From Lachnospiraceae bacterium (lineage in GTDB: Bacteria; Bacillota; Clostridia; Lachnospirales; Lachnospiraceae), in contig JALEPL010000004.1 of the NCBI GenBank assembly GCA_022766245.1, forward strand, positions 1 to 64,000: a stretch of 64,000 nt of DNA, in the 5' to 3' direction. Shown here one piece after another: positions 30,512 to 41,500 of the stretch. The notes beneath the pieces were generated by a model. The model did not search any database, was not told where the DNA came from, and saw nothing but the letters and a program-made list of their open reading frames with translations. Positions within the stretch are counted from its first letter, which is position 1; every line of letters starts with the position of its first letter. The position numbers and the translations under genes are program-made.

Positions 30512-31393
30512 TTACATATATTTCTCATACTCCGGCTTCGTAGCATTCAAAAATACAAACGCCACAATCCCACCGCCGGTATGGGCTCCGATGGCACATC
30601 CCACCTGCGTAACTAAAATATCCTTTACGTGATACTGTTCCCGTGCCAGATTTGCCATGTATTCAAAGGAATCCTTATCCGTTCCGTAACAGCCACCAAT
30701 GACCTGATGCTCCAGATTCACACCCTTTTCTCCCATCATCTCCACCAGTCTTTGCATGGCCTTTTTCCAGCCCCGGACCTTTTCCACTGCTTTCAGGGAA
30801 CCATTCTCGTCCACAATAATGATGGGCTTGATATTCAGCATACTACCTGCCAAAAAGGAAGTACGGCTCAATCGTCCGCCCTTAAACAGAAAGTCCAATC
30901 GCTCCACAGTCACCACATGCTCCATGTGGGAACAGAAAAACTCTGCCGCCTCGATCAACAACTCCTTCGGTGCACCGTTTTTCTGCATCAGAAGTAAACG
31001 CTCCACCACCAGCCCATATCCGATGGATGCGCAATGTGAATCTATAATCGTAATATCAAAATCCGGAAATTCCTCTAAAATCTCCTGTTTTGCCAAATTA
31101 GCCGCCTGAAATGTACCTGCAATTCCCGTGGAAAAACAGATATAAAGCACCTCATCTCCCCGCTGGGCAAACTTCCGAAAATGCTGTTCAAACATATACT
31201 GACTGATGTGATATGTCGTGATTTCACTGCCTGCCTGCTGAATTCGATAAAAATTATCCGGAAAGATTGTTTCCCCATCCATGTAATCCTTTCCGTCAAT
31301 GGTTACCGGTGTAGGCATTACATATGCATGATATGTATTAATGACACTGCGTGGCAGATCAGATGCCGAATCGGTAATAATGCAAAATGCCAT
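30512..31393 (-). CDS. DegV-family fatty-acid-binding protein
   Basis: A 293-residue DegV protein; the family binds fatty acids and supplies them to the FakA kinase. The N-terminal FCIITDSASDLPRS, the central CFSTGIAGTF and DSHCASIGYG, and KGGRLSRTSFLAGSMLNIKPI are all standard. It interrupts spoVAC and spoVAD, which are usually adjacent. A palindrome in its promoter region suggests separate control. Confidence 0.96.
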   Translation of the reverse strand: MAFCIITDSASDLPRSVINTYHAYVMPTPVTIDGKDYMDGETIFPDNFYRIQQAGSEITTYHISQYMFEQHFRKFAQRGDEVLYICFSTGIAGTFQAANLAKQEILEEFPDFDITIIDSHCASIGYGLVVERLLLMQKNGAPKELLIEAAEFFCSHMEHVVTVERLDFLFKGGRLSRTSFLAGSMLNIKPIIIVDENGSLKAVEKVRGWKKAMQRLVEMMGEKGVNLEHQVIGGCYGTDKDSFEYMANLAREQYHVKDILVTQVGCAIGAHTGGGIVAFVFLNATKPEYEKYM

Positions 31394-31413
31394 AATCTCC
31401 CTCCTTTGTCACC

Positions 31414-31439
31414 GTCTCATGATATTATAGTTATGAGAC
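31414..31439. promoter_or_regulatory. Operator-like palindrome over the degV -10 region
   Basis: GTCTCAT (31414-31420) and ATGAGAC (31433-31439) flank TATAAT on the minus strand, about 30 bases before degV. The arrangement suits a repressor overlapping the promoter. Confidence 0.5.
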
Positions 31440-31528
31440 AAAACCACATCTATTGTACCATACAATATACGGAAGGTACAGAAAAAACGTACAGAAAAAG
31501 CACTGTCTTTCTTAATTTTTTCTCTTTC

Positions 31529-31555
31529 GTATCTGTTCAGTTCCTTCACAGATAC
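31529..31555. repeat. Dispersed palindrome GTATCTGT...ACAGATAC
   Basis: Eight-base arms with a TCAGTTCCTTC loop, lying in the 247-base gap between degV and spoVAC. The flanking sequence ATGAAAATCAG also recurs beside the copy at 32147. Confidence 0.7.
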
Positions 31556-31640
31556 GATTCGCAAACCCATGAAAATCAGTTACGTTTTGAATGGACTCTC
31601 ATGCCCCGAAAAGTCCGGTGTCAGTGTCGGAATAAGAGAT

Positions 31641-32120
31641 TCAGCAGGTGAACCCCCAGTAAATCAATCCCAGCACCCAGCTGGTAAAGATTCCATAGAG
31701 AATTACCGGTCCTGCAATGGTAAAAATTTTACATCCGATGCCGAATACCTGACCTTCCTTTTTAAACTCTATGGCAGGGGCAGCCACGGAATTGGCAAAT
31801 CCTGTGATTGGAACCAATGCTCCTGCGCCTCCGAACTTTGTAATAGACGGATAAATATTAAAGCCTGTAAGCACGATACTTAAAAACACCAGGATCATAC
31901 TGCACCAGCTTCCGGCGGTATCCTTGTCCAATCCCATTTTGGTACAGGTATTTAAGATAAACTGACCGATGATGCAGATCATTCCCCCCACCAGAAATGC
32001 TTTCAGCATCTGAACCAAAAGATTTTTCGTAGGGGTAACTTCTTTTACATACTCATTATAGGCATCCTGCTGCTCCTGTTTCTTTTGCTGTTGTTCCTGT
32101 TGTTTCATATCTTGTTCCAT
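31641..32120 (-). CDS. spoVAC: Stage V sporulation protein AC
   Basis: A 159-residue membrane component of the SpoVA dipicolinate channel; SpoVAC is a mechanosensitive channel in Bacillus subtilis. After a Gln/Lys-rich cytosolic tail come about four helices, with the family segment ITKFGGAGALVPITGFANSVAAPAIEFKKEG. In related genomes it directly follows spoVAB; here spoVAB is 29 kb away. Confidence 0.96.
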   Translation of the reverse strand: MEQDMKQQEQQQKKQEQQDAYNEYVKEVTPTKNLLVQMLKAFLVGGMICIIGQFILNTCTKMGLDKDTAGSWCSMILVFLSIVLTGFNIYPSITKFGGAGALVPITGFANSVAAPAIEFKKEGQVFGIGCKIFTIAGPVILYGIFTSWVLGLIYWGFTC

Positions 32121-32146
32121 TGGGATGTTCCTTTCTTCTCTTCATT

Positions 32147-32172
32147 GTATCTGTTCCGTACTTCACAGATAC
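32147..32172. repeat. Dispersed palindrome GTATCTGT...ACAGATAC
   Basis: Same arms as 31529-31555, followed by the same ATGAAAATCAG flank, upstream of spoVAC. Confidence 0.7.
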
Positions 32173-32225
32173 GAACCGCAGGCCATGAAAATCAGCTTCG
32201 CTGAAAAGGCATACTGAATTGTTAT

Positions 32226-32254
32226 CAGTATGCCTTAATTTCAAAATAATATTC
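32226..32254 (-). promoter_or_regulatory. Candidate sigma-G/sigma-F promoter of spoVAC
   Basis: On the minus strand, GAATA (32250-32254), 17 bases, CATACTG (32226-32232), close to the forespore consensus GHATR / CATNNTA. The -10 box is also one arm of a hairpin (32209-32240) that may end the trxA transcript. Confidence 0.4.
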
Positions 32255-32309
32255 ATATTGATTTACGGCATCCGAAGAAAATGTGGATGCCCGCTGAAAA
32301 GATAATATT

Positions 32310-32621
32310 CTAGGACAGCATTTCTTCAATGTCGGCCTTGGGTCTGGCTCCCACCAACTGCTTTTCTACTTTTCCATTTTTGAAAAGCATAATGGCAGGA
32401 ATGCTCATGATACGGAACTGCTGCGCCAACTCCGGCTCTTCATCCACATTAACCTTTCCGACTTTTACCTTACCTGCATACTCATTTGCAATCTCCTCGA
32501 TGACTGGTCCCATCATCTGGCATGGTCCGCACCAGGGTGCCCAAAAATCAATAAGCACCGGCTGCTCAGATGCTAATACCTCTTCATCAAAATTCTGTGT
32601 TGTTATTTTTAATTCTGACAT
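32310..32621 (-). CDS. trxA: Thioredoxin
   Basis: A 103-residue thioredoxin with the active site WAPWCGPCQMM and the cis-Pro segment MSIPAIMLFKNG. A general cytosolic disulfide reductase. It has its own promoter and lies between the chemoreceptor gene and spoVAC. Confidence 0.97.
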   Translation of the reverse strand: MSELKITTQNFDEEVLASEQPVLIDFWAPWCGPCQMMGPVIEEIANEYAGKVKVGKVNVDEEPELAQQFRIMSIPAIMLFKNGKVEKQLVGARPKADIEEMLS

Positions 32622-32644
32622 GTCTTTATCCTCCTTTGTGTCCT

Positions 32645-32673
32645 AGTATATCCCATTTCATTGCAAAGTACAA
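32645..32673 (-). promoter_or_regulatory. Sigma-A promoter of trxA
   Basis: On the minus strand, TTGTAC (32668-32673), 17 bases, TATACT (32645-32650), 24 bases before the start codon. Confidence 0.75.
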
Positions 32674-32826
32674 TCAGGAACGTTCCTTCCACGTCCCAGC
32701 ATGGAAATCACGGCTCTTTTTATACTGGGAATTTTATATTCCGGCAGTTCAATACATCTTTAAACAAAAAACTGACTTATTTCACAGCTTCCTGTAAAAT
32801 CAGCCAGTCCAAAATCGTGACAAAAT

Positions 32827-32847
32827 GTATCTGTTCTGAACAGATAC
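32827..32847. repeat. Perfect copy of the GTATCTGTTC/GAACAGATAC palindrome
   Basis: Ten-base perfect arms around a single T, just downstream of the chemoreceptor gene. Confidence 0.75.
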
Positions 32848-32867
32848 GACAAAATAATCGCCCCTGC

Positions 32868-35327
32868 TTATACCTTAAATATACTTACGGATGCATCCAA
32901 ATCCTCTGCATCTGTCTGCAGCTGCTTCACTGCATCATTTAATACATTCACAGCAGACAACTGCTTCTCGGTGCTTCTGCCCAGTTCCGTGGAAGCAGCC
33001 TCTGTCTCATTGGATGTAGCTGAGATGCTCTCAATAGCGCTCAATGTATCATTCTTAGCCGCCTCGATTCCCTGCACACTCTCTATGATTCTCTCCACGT
33101 CAACAGTCAAATCTCCAACCTGCGACTTAATCTTCTCAAATACGGAAACTGTACTGTTCAGCGCCTCTGTCTGGAATGCCACACTCTTCTCCGCCAGACC
33201 AGCGATACGAATGGTCTCTGCCATCCGCTCCTGAATGTGTTCAATGATTCCACTAATCTGCTGTCCTGCTGCAGCGGACTGTTCTGCCAGCTTCCGAATC
33301 TCGTCAGATACCACCACAAATCCACGGCCTGCTTCACCGGCTCTTGCTGCCTCGATGGAGGCATTCAGGGAAAGCAGATTTGTCTGCTCTGCAATCTCAT
33401 TGATGGTAGCAATAATACTATTGATCACACGGGCCTCTTTACTGAGGGCATCAATCTCACGAATGACTTCTCTCGTCACGTTTGTGGTATCCTGCACTTT
33501 CTCGCTGAGGTTCTCCACAATCACCATTCCATCATCCACAGCACTCTCTGTAGCCTGAGTCAATAAGTTAATCTCATCTGTATTTCTATGTACCTCAGTA
33601 ATCTTGTCAGCCAAACCATTCATCTGTGCCAGACAATCCTCCGTATCCTGTGCCTGCTGGGAAATACCCTGATTGATATACCCCACAGCTTCTGTAATAT
33701 TCTTTGTTACCTCCAAAAGCAGCTCGGAGTTAGAATTTACCTGCACTGCGGAATCAGACACATGGTCACTGACATTGGTCATCTTTAAGATCAGATTCTT
33801 CATACTTCCAATCATATCCGTGATGTTGGAAGATAAAATGCGGAATTCATCCTTTCGGTTCATAGTAATCTCACCGGTCAGGTCTCCGTCAGAAGTCTGC
33901 TTTAATACTCGATTCACCTTGCGAATAGCCTTTGAAATACCACTGGCCAGCACAGAGCCTACAAAAATAGCAATAATTGCACAAAATGCAACTGCAATGA
34001 GTGTGTAGATTAATACCGATCTGGCTCCGGCCATAATTTCACTGTTTGGCACCAGCGCACATACCATCATGTTGGTTCCTGCCACCTTACTGTAGGAAAA
34101 CAGATACTGCTTTCCATGGTATCTTACCTGGCTGTACCCACTCTCACTCTCAGATTCGTTTGCCTTCTGATAAAAGTCTGCATCTGAAAATACAATATCG
34201 GAATCACCACTGATTACCTGGGTGCCATCCTCCAGTACAAATGCTTTGATGCAATTGTCACTGATGTTGGCATTGTCCAAAATATCCTGGATAAAGCTGC
34301 GTTTTACATCAATCAGAATGTAGCCCACAGGCTTATTGGAATTATTCCGAAGGATTGTTACCAGTGTCATGACGTATTCATCCGTGGTAAATCCGCTTAG
34401 TGCATCGATAGATGGATGCGAACTAATCCACATACTCTCACCAGTAATGTTTTCCTCCACATATTTTCCTTCCTCAGAAGCCACAAAGGTATTGTAATAA
34501 TCTCCCTTCAGCACACCGGCATCTGTACAGGCATCTCCATTTTTTGCAATAATGGCAATATGATTTACATAGGTATCTGCTGTGGACTCATTACTGATAG
34601 CCAGTTTTACGTTCATCAGCTGAGATTCCGGTTTCTTATCTGTGCCGGTATAATAATCCGTTACGGTCTGATTCACAGACAAACGGGTGGCAATCAGCTC
34701 AATATTCTCAAATCCCAGATCCAGATACTCTGCCATTGTTCCCACGCTGGTGTTCGCCGCATCGGTATAGGTGGATTCCAGTGTGCTGCTGGACTTTGAA
34801 TAAATCAGCATACCAACCATCACAAACAGAACCACCGGAATCATAAAAGCACCTATCAGCTTCGTCTGAATACCATTCAGTCCCAGGGAACCATCCTTCT
34901 TTTTGATAATCAATCCGCGCTGCTTACGAGTTCCATCCGAAACCTTTTTCTTCGTTCCGGTCTTCTTCTCTCTGATGGGCTTTGCCGGTTTCTCCGGCTT
35001 CGGCTTTTTCTCTCTGATGGGCTTTGCCGGCTTCTCCGGCTTCGGTTTCCTCTCTTTGATGGGCTTTGCCGGCTTCTCCGGCTTCGGCTTTTTCTCTTTG
35101 ATGGGCTTTGCCGGTTTCTCCGGCTTCGGCTTTTTCTCTTTGATGGGCTTTGCCGGTTTCTCCGGCTTCGGCTTTTTCTCTTTGATGGGCTTTGCCGGCT
35201 TCTCCGGCTTCGGCTTCTTCTCTTTTGCTTCCTTCTCGCGCTTTTCTCTCTTGGCACGGAGCACCTTGGTAAAACGATCTTCCTTCTTCTCCTCTACCGG
35301 TGCACCTTCCACCCTGTTTTCTGCCAT
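32868..35327 (-). CDS. Methyl-accepting chemotaxis protein with Lys/Pro repeat tail
   Basis: An 819-residue chemoreceptor. TM1 lies at about residues 158-176, followed by an extracellular Cache-like sensor, TM2 ([19 protein letters not shown]), a HAMP domain, and the signalling tip [41 protein letters not shown]. The odd part is the cytoplasmic N-terminus: about 157 residues before TM1, including six copies of a 14-residue [14 protein letters not shown]-type repeat (residues 35-118). Ordinary chemoreceptors have only a few residues there. It ends the block next to the giant-protein operon and has its own promoter. No flagellar or che genes are in the window. Confidence 0.95.
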   Translation of the reverse strand: MAENRVEGAPVEEKKEDRFTKVLRAKREKREKEAKEKKPKPEKPAKPIKEKKPKPEKPAKPIKEKKPKPEKPAKPIKEKKPKPEKPAKPIKERKPKPEKPAKPIREKKPKPEKPAKPIREKKTGTKKKVSDGTRKQRGLIIKKKDGSLGLNGIQTKLIGAFMIPVVLFVMVGMLIYSKSSSTLESTYTDAANTSVGTMAEYLDLGFENIELIATRLSVNQTVTDYYTGTDKKPESQLMNVKLAISNESTADTYVNHIAIIAKNGDACTDAGVLKGDYYNTFVASEEGKYVEENITGESMWISSHPSIDALSGFTTDEYVMTLVTILRNNSNKPVGYILIDVKRSFIQDILDNANISDNCIKAFVLEDGTQVISGDSDIVFSDADFYQKANESESESGYSQVRYHGKQYLFSYSKVAGTNMMVCALVPNSEIMAGARSVLIYTLIAVAFCAIIAIFVGSVLASGISKAIRKVNRVLKQTSDGDLTGEITMNRKDEFRILSSNITDMIGSMKNLILKMTNVSDHVSDSAVQVNSNSELLLEVTKNITEAVGYINQGISQQAQDTEDCLAQMNGLADKITEVHRNTDEINLLTQATESAVDDGMVIVENLSEKVQDTTNVTREVIREIDALSKEARVINSIIATINEIAEQTNLLSLNASIEAARAGEAGRGFVVVSDEIRKLAEQSAAAGQQISGIIEHIQERMAETIRIAGLAEKSVAFQTEALNSTVSVFEKIKSQVGDLTVDVERIIESVQGIEAAKNDTLSAIESISATSNETEAASTELGRSTEKQLSAVNVLNDAVKQLQTDAEDLDASVSIFKV
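34974..35225. repeat. Six tandem 42-base repeats within the chemoreceptor gene
   Basis: Each 42-base unit encodes [14 protein letters not shown] or a near variant and contains GGGCTTTGCCGG...TCTCCGGCTTCGG on the plus strand. The copies are nearly identical in DNA, suggesting recent expansion. Confidence 0.93.
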
Positions 35328-35385
35328 ATACTGTACCCCATTTTCTTATGTAATAATTTCCCGTTGCATGATCTATATAGTAAAA

Positions 35386-35414
35386 ATTTTACCATATCTT
35401 GATGCAACGTGCAA
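35386..35414 (-). promoter_or_regulatory. Promoter of the chemoreceptor gene
   Basis: On the minus strand, TTGCAC (35409-35414), 17 bases, TAAAAT (35386-35391) with an upstream TGG extension. Confidence 0.7.
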
Positions 35415-35438
35415 CTTAAAACACACGATTTTGTCCGC

Positions 35439-35477
35439 AAAAAAGCACCTGCCACAATAATTGCAGCAGGTGCTTTT
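35439..35477 (-). terminator. Intrinsic terminator of the rotary-ATPase/giant-protein operon
   Basis: AAAAGCACCTGC (35441-35452) pairs with GCAGGTGCTTTT (35466-35477), with six T residues following on the minus strand. It lies 38 bases after the 3572-residue gene. Confidence 0.92.
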
Positions 35478-35514
35478 CCGGGATTCATCCCGTTTTATCC
35501 GTTACCATAAATCC

Positions 35515-38500
35515 TTATCTGCGCTTCTTTCGAACAGCGAATACAACACCTCCAGATGCCAGCAACAGAACCACTGCAGCCATTGCCAGAGCGTAAATGA
35601 TAATTCCCTGCTCCTGACTCTTATCTATCTTTGATGCCGCATATCCACCGGTTGCTCCGCCAGTTGCCGCAGGCAGATTAGAAATACCAAGTCTGGTATT
35701 CTCTGACAGATAGTTCTCTTCGGTCAGATATTTCTCTACGTTTACGATTTCGTACATTCCGGTTTCAGCATTATATACAGTGATAAAATGATCTCCACCG
35801 GAAGATTCGCTGACGTCCCCTGCTGACTCCGTGTTCTCACTGCTGTCATCGCCAGCCTCTTCGGAAGCTGTGCTTTCTGTACTGTCTTTACTTTCTGTAC
35901 TGTCCGCATCTTTTTCGTTGCCATCGGATGATTCATCAGAAGCATTCTCAGTTTCCGTTTCCGTTTCATCGGCATCAGAAACCGGGTCTGCCTCTGCATC
36001 ATCTAACTTGTCACTTCCGTCTTCTGCATTTGAATTTGCATCGGCACCTGCCTCTACATCCGCATCGGCATCCATATCTTCTGCATCAGAAGTCTGATGG
36101 CTTCCAACCTCCGCATCTGTATTTGCATTTACATTTGCATCGTTATCTCCTGTATTGGAAACATGATTACTTCCGGTTTCTGCATCTACATCCATACCTG
36201 TATCTGCATTTAATTCTGACTCAGAAGCCTTGTCGCTTTCGCCGACATTCTCGTTTTCTCCCCGTTCATTCTGCCGGTCTGATGTATCTACACCGGTTCC
36301 TGCGGTACCCTCACCCATCTGTTCCGGGTTCGCCATAGCCGCATTCTCTTCATCTGCTGCCGCAGTATTGTCTGGATTGGACTGTCCGATATTCACTCCG
36401 GTACTGTTAGCACCATCCGTCGCACCTACGCCCAGCATCTGCTCTAACTCTTCGGAAGAACGCAGTTCCTGACTCAGGTCAGCATTCTCACGGTAGGTCT
36501 CACTGACTCCGCTGTACTGTGAGGTCTTGTTGCCATTGAAGAAATTCTTCGCATAATCAAACAGTGAAATATTCTGGGCAATCCGATTATCAAACAGAAT
36601 CGCACCTGTCGCATAATTGTAGCCGATCATTCCACCGTTGCTGTACTCCAGCACCACATAGGGCACGGAAGCATCAAAGGTATTTGTCATCTGGACAATC
36701 GCCTTATTAGACACCTCCTCCGGCAGATTCGGGTCACTCTGAATCATGTCTGCCATAAATCCGTCAGTACCAAGAATCGTCTGATACGTCGTACCATTTA
36801 GCGTGTACAGAAGCAATGCATCCTTCACAGTATCCATCGTTCCGGAAACCGGGTAAAGCGTCTGGTCTCTTACGAAGAGCTGTGCCTCTTTCCACACTTT
36901 GCTATTACCTGCTCCCACAATCTCACTACATCTGCTGTAAACAGAAATCTGACTATCGCCATACACAAAGCTAAACAATGGAATGGTTTCCTCCAAAAGT
37001 TCTGTGGTTTCGTTGATGCTTCCCGTCTCGGTCCACTGCCCCACGTTCCAGATGGTTCCGTCCGATGAAAGAGCTTTTCCCTTCATCAATGTGAGGAATT
37101 CTCCGGTCTGTGTACCAGCTCCAGATACTATATTTCCGCCACTGATATAATAGTAATCACTGCCATATACCATGATTCGGCGGGCAAGCTTCTCCTTCGT
37201 GTAGATTTCTTCTCCCTGCTGCACCAGATTATCCGCATTCCAGAGTCCATCCTCCGAATCCTCTAAGGTGCTATCCGCAAAGGTTCCGTAAATCAATGTC
37301 AGCTTGCTGTCAAATCCATATCGGAAGGAGTAAGCCCGCTGGGTAATCCGCTCCTTTGCCACCACCTTACTGCCGGACTTTAAGATAAAGTAACCATTGT
37401 CCACCAAATCCTTGGAAAACTCTGCATTTACTGCATCTACATCCGATGCATACAGTATGCCGTAGCCTGCAGTGCCCGGGGCAGCTGCACCTATGGTATT
37501 CATCGTAATCGAACCTGTCGTATCCGGAACAGCGGTCACTAAACTGGTGGCTTCGGGTCTCGCCGGTATTACTATCTGTAGCTGTGGAATCGGCAGCCGG
37601 CCGGTATTTGTTCCATCAACCATTGCTCCGTTCAGCTCACACTGCTGCTGAATCAGCCAATCAGAAGTATAAGCCAACTTGTTATTGCTTCGACATTGTG
37701 GCAGGTAATTGCCACTGTCCTTGCGGGATGCCTCATAGCTATCCTGTAATTCATCAATGGTAAGACGCCAGTAATAATCCCTGTTACGATTGGTTCCATT
37801 CACGAAATACAAACTATTCCAACCCATATTTCTCCAGAAACGCTCTGCTGTATACCGTTGTGCTGAAACATTCTGTTGATGCCAGTCATTGCTGGTGGTA
37901 TTGGAAGGGTCATTCTTCAAGTCACAGGAACGGAACAACTGCAGTGTATTGGACTGTGGCTCCGGCATAACATATTCTGCCGGATAAACGCCATTCCGTT
38001 TAATGCCATACCAGTAATCATACATCCACGCACTACCGGAAGTCAGTTGTCCTGCATAAATACCATTGACGCGCATTCCCTCCCAAATTCGGTTATTTCT
38101 TCCAACAAATTTTATATCGTCCGGGCCAAAAGCCCCAGTCTTATCGGTGTTTCCCGTAACAGTGGCTGCCAAAATCAGATTTCCGTAAGTATAATATCTC
38201 TCATCCTTTGATCCAGTCTTATTCTCCCCTGACGCGGATACACGGGAACCAACCGTGGACGGCCACTTATCCGTAAGTCCGGTTCTTCCCACTGCACCAC
38301 CGGCAAAGCCGTTGGTTGCCTCTACCGTTCCGGCAAAATAGTTATTGTACATGGTAACATTCGAATAAGTCTTTGCCCCTGTGGTGGATTTCGTATACGC
38401 ATTGTAATAATAACCATCGATTCCACCCACACGATCCGTTGCCTTCACATTCAGGTTCGAATAACTTCCGGTAACCGTTCCACCATAATGCACACCGATC

Positions 38501-41500
38501 AGACCACCCACATTGGTATTTCCTTTTACAAAGTACGAATCCTTCGCCACTGCTGCATACTCGGTATCCGCTTTGTCCGTATCCACATCGCCCAACGCGT
38601 AGCTATACTGTATGCTTGAGCCATTGGTAATGCTGTTGCCCAGCTGTCCTGTAATACCACCCACGTTGTGCATTTTCCCGCCATCGATTTCCACATTTCT
38701 GGTTCCGGAAAACTTCACCGATCCATTGTTGAGATATCCTACCAGACCACCGACAAAAGCATATTTCCGCTCGGTATTATCTCCATCACAGTCAGTAGTA
38801 ATCGTTCCTTCCTCCATAGTGGAAAGCTGGATATTTGAATTAATCAGTCTTCCAGCGATACCGCCCACCTGACTGACGTTTTCCGTCTCAATCTCCACAT
38901 TGGTAAGCTGTGCATTCTTGATGGTATTCCACTCCTGATCTGCACAGAATCCACCTACCCGGCTTCTGTTTGTATACTTAGACCTTACCATTACTTTTAC
39001 CTTGGTATCCTCCACCGTTACGTTGGTGGCATTGGTCAGATTGTATGCATACACACCGCCTACTCTGCTTCCGTAACCTTCCACATAAATACCGTTCACC
39101 GTCAGTTTTTCGGAAGTTTCCCGGCAAATTCCTACGAGTCCACCCATGTTATAATCCGTAATATTATCCTGCCCGGTTCTGGTACTGATAATCTTTGTGG
39201 TACTATCTGTGATTTTACCCTCAGCATCATAGGTGGGCGTTCCGGTAATGGTTACATTTCTAATTTTTGCAGAAGTTGCCGAGTTTTCATCTCCTATCTG
39301 TCCAGCCAAACCTCCGCAAATGACCCAGCCGCAAGTCACCTGAACATCTTTAAGGAGCACATCCGATAAATCTGCACGATAAACGCGGCCAAAAACTCCT
39401 CCGGTGTATGTATTACCCTTCACCTTCACATTAGTGGTCTGAATGTCAGAAATCGTTGCAGAATCTACAATTTGTCCGACCAGTCCCCCTACATAATCTG
39501 CATTTGACTTAATGGTGTTATCTTCACAAATAACGTCACTAATGGTATTTCCGTTCTGGAAAGCGATGATTCCACAATAGTTTCCGCCTGTTGCTCCCAG
39601 ATTCTGAGTCACGCTGACATTACGAAACTCACAGTCTTTTATCTTACCATTGCTGACCCCGATAAACCCTGCACAGTCTCCTGTCTTTTCATTGACCACG
39701 GAAGAATCCTGCAAAATAATATTTTCCATGCCACCGTTCAGACATGCAATCAGATTTACACCCTGACCTTTAAAGTTTACATTTTTCAGTGTCTTTTTTC
39801 CATTACCGATCAATCGTCCGATATTTAAATCCTTGGAAAATTCTCTGCCGGAAAAATCAAGATCGGCTGTAATCCGATAATTTTCATACTCTGGGCGGCT
39901 CTGGATCTCATTCCATTTTTCAACCGTCGGAATATCCATGTACATGGTAGCCGGAATTCTGGTATAGGCATCCAGTGTCTTAATGTTGAAGTTTCCTGCT
40001 GCTGCATTACGCTCTGCCTCAGCCGCCGTGATTTGACCTCCGGAACCTTTCTGGGTATAGAATTTAATTTTTCTCATGACATAACTATCCAGAAAATGCG
40101 CCTGGCTTTGCTCCGGGTCGCACTGCATATACAGAGTGGTCACACCATTCTCCTGATACTCACTGGCATTATCAATGGTAGTCTCCACCCAGTTACCACT
40201 TTCATTTGGCGCTGCGAAATGCCACTTCAATTCGTCAATCTCCACTCCGGTAATCTTGAAATTATCCGGGTTTTTCAACCGTATATAGAATACGTTATTG
40301 GAATTTGGTGTACTCACCGCTGTAATGGAAATGTTATACTCATCCGATTCCTTTAGCTTAATATCCTTCTGACAGGGCAGAAGCACTTTGGAATCCTCAT
40401 AATACATCTTTGGCAGATAGCCGTTTGCCGTCCCGTCCATACTGTAAACATGCTCAAATCCCGCTGTCTTAAAGTATGTTTTCTCTGCTTCCGCAGTGAG
40501 CTGTTCGTAGGTGAGCAGATCCTTTACCACATTCTGTTCCACCTCGGATAAATCCGCACTTTCCAAACCGTTAATATGCTGGATAACCGTTCCATAGAAA
40601 TAAGCCTTACAGTTGATGGTTCGACCCACAGTATGAGAAACATTCATGGAATCAGGGTTACTAGTGTATACATTACCAAAAGCAATTCCGGAAATATTAT
40701 TGTCCGGTGTAATAGGATTCTGATCCAGATTAATCTGTCCGATCAATCCGCCTACCATATCCGTCTTACAGATCATATCCACTTTTGCATATACATTCTT
40801 CACACAGATGATGCTGGCGGAACTGGTTCTGTACTGACCGATTACACCGCCCACCTTGTTTGCTCTGGTCTCAATCTCACCCTGTGCATAGACCGAATCC
40901 ACCACAGAATTCAGGGCATATCCGGCTACGCCGCCTACACCCTGGCTGCTTCGTATCTTATCTGCCTTCACGGACAAATCTGTCACCAGGCAGTGACTGA
41001 TTCGACATCCATTGGTATAGCCCACGATTCCGCCCAGCTTGATTTCACTGCTTCCATATCCATTTTCCTGATACAGGAAATTCACCTTGTTATCACCAAG
41101 ACCGGTGACGGTACAGTTAGTAATATCTGCACCACTCTCCGCCAAAGCGGCAATCCCCCCTACACAGCTATACGAGATATTATCAAATCCCTGAATATGC
41201 ACATCTTCCACAGTAGCACCATACAAACGATAAATAAGCGCCGAATCAGCGGCAGTGTACTTAATATTATTCTTGGTATAAGTTCCACCGCACTTAAAAT
41301 TGTTCACGTAAAGGTTGTGTATCTCTGCCGGTGCCTGTACATTCCCGTTAAACAAACATCGTCTGGAGCCATTGGTGGCATTGTAGCCTGCCTGCAGGTT
41401 AATGTTGGATATAGCATGTCCCTGGCCATCCACCTTTGCCTTAAATGTATTCGTTACCTGAATCCGATTCACTGCCACACCGGCAAAGTCCAAATCTGCC

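Noticed and set aside
34974-35225. CRISPR array
   Set aside because: The 42-base units are contiguous without spacers and lie in frame within a coding sequence.
34903-35460. Plus-strand Phe/Gly-rich frame over the chemoreceptor repeats
   Set aside because: It is the antisense of the Lys/Pro repeat; no start signals and the minus frame encodes a clear chemoreceptor.
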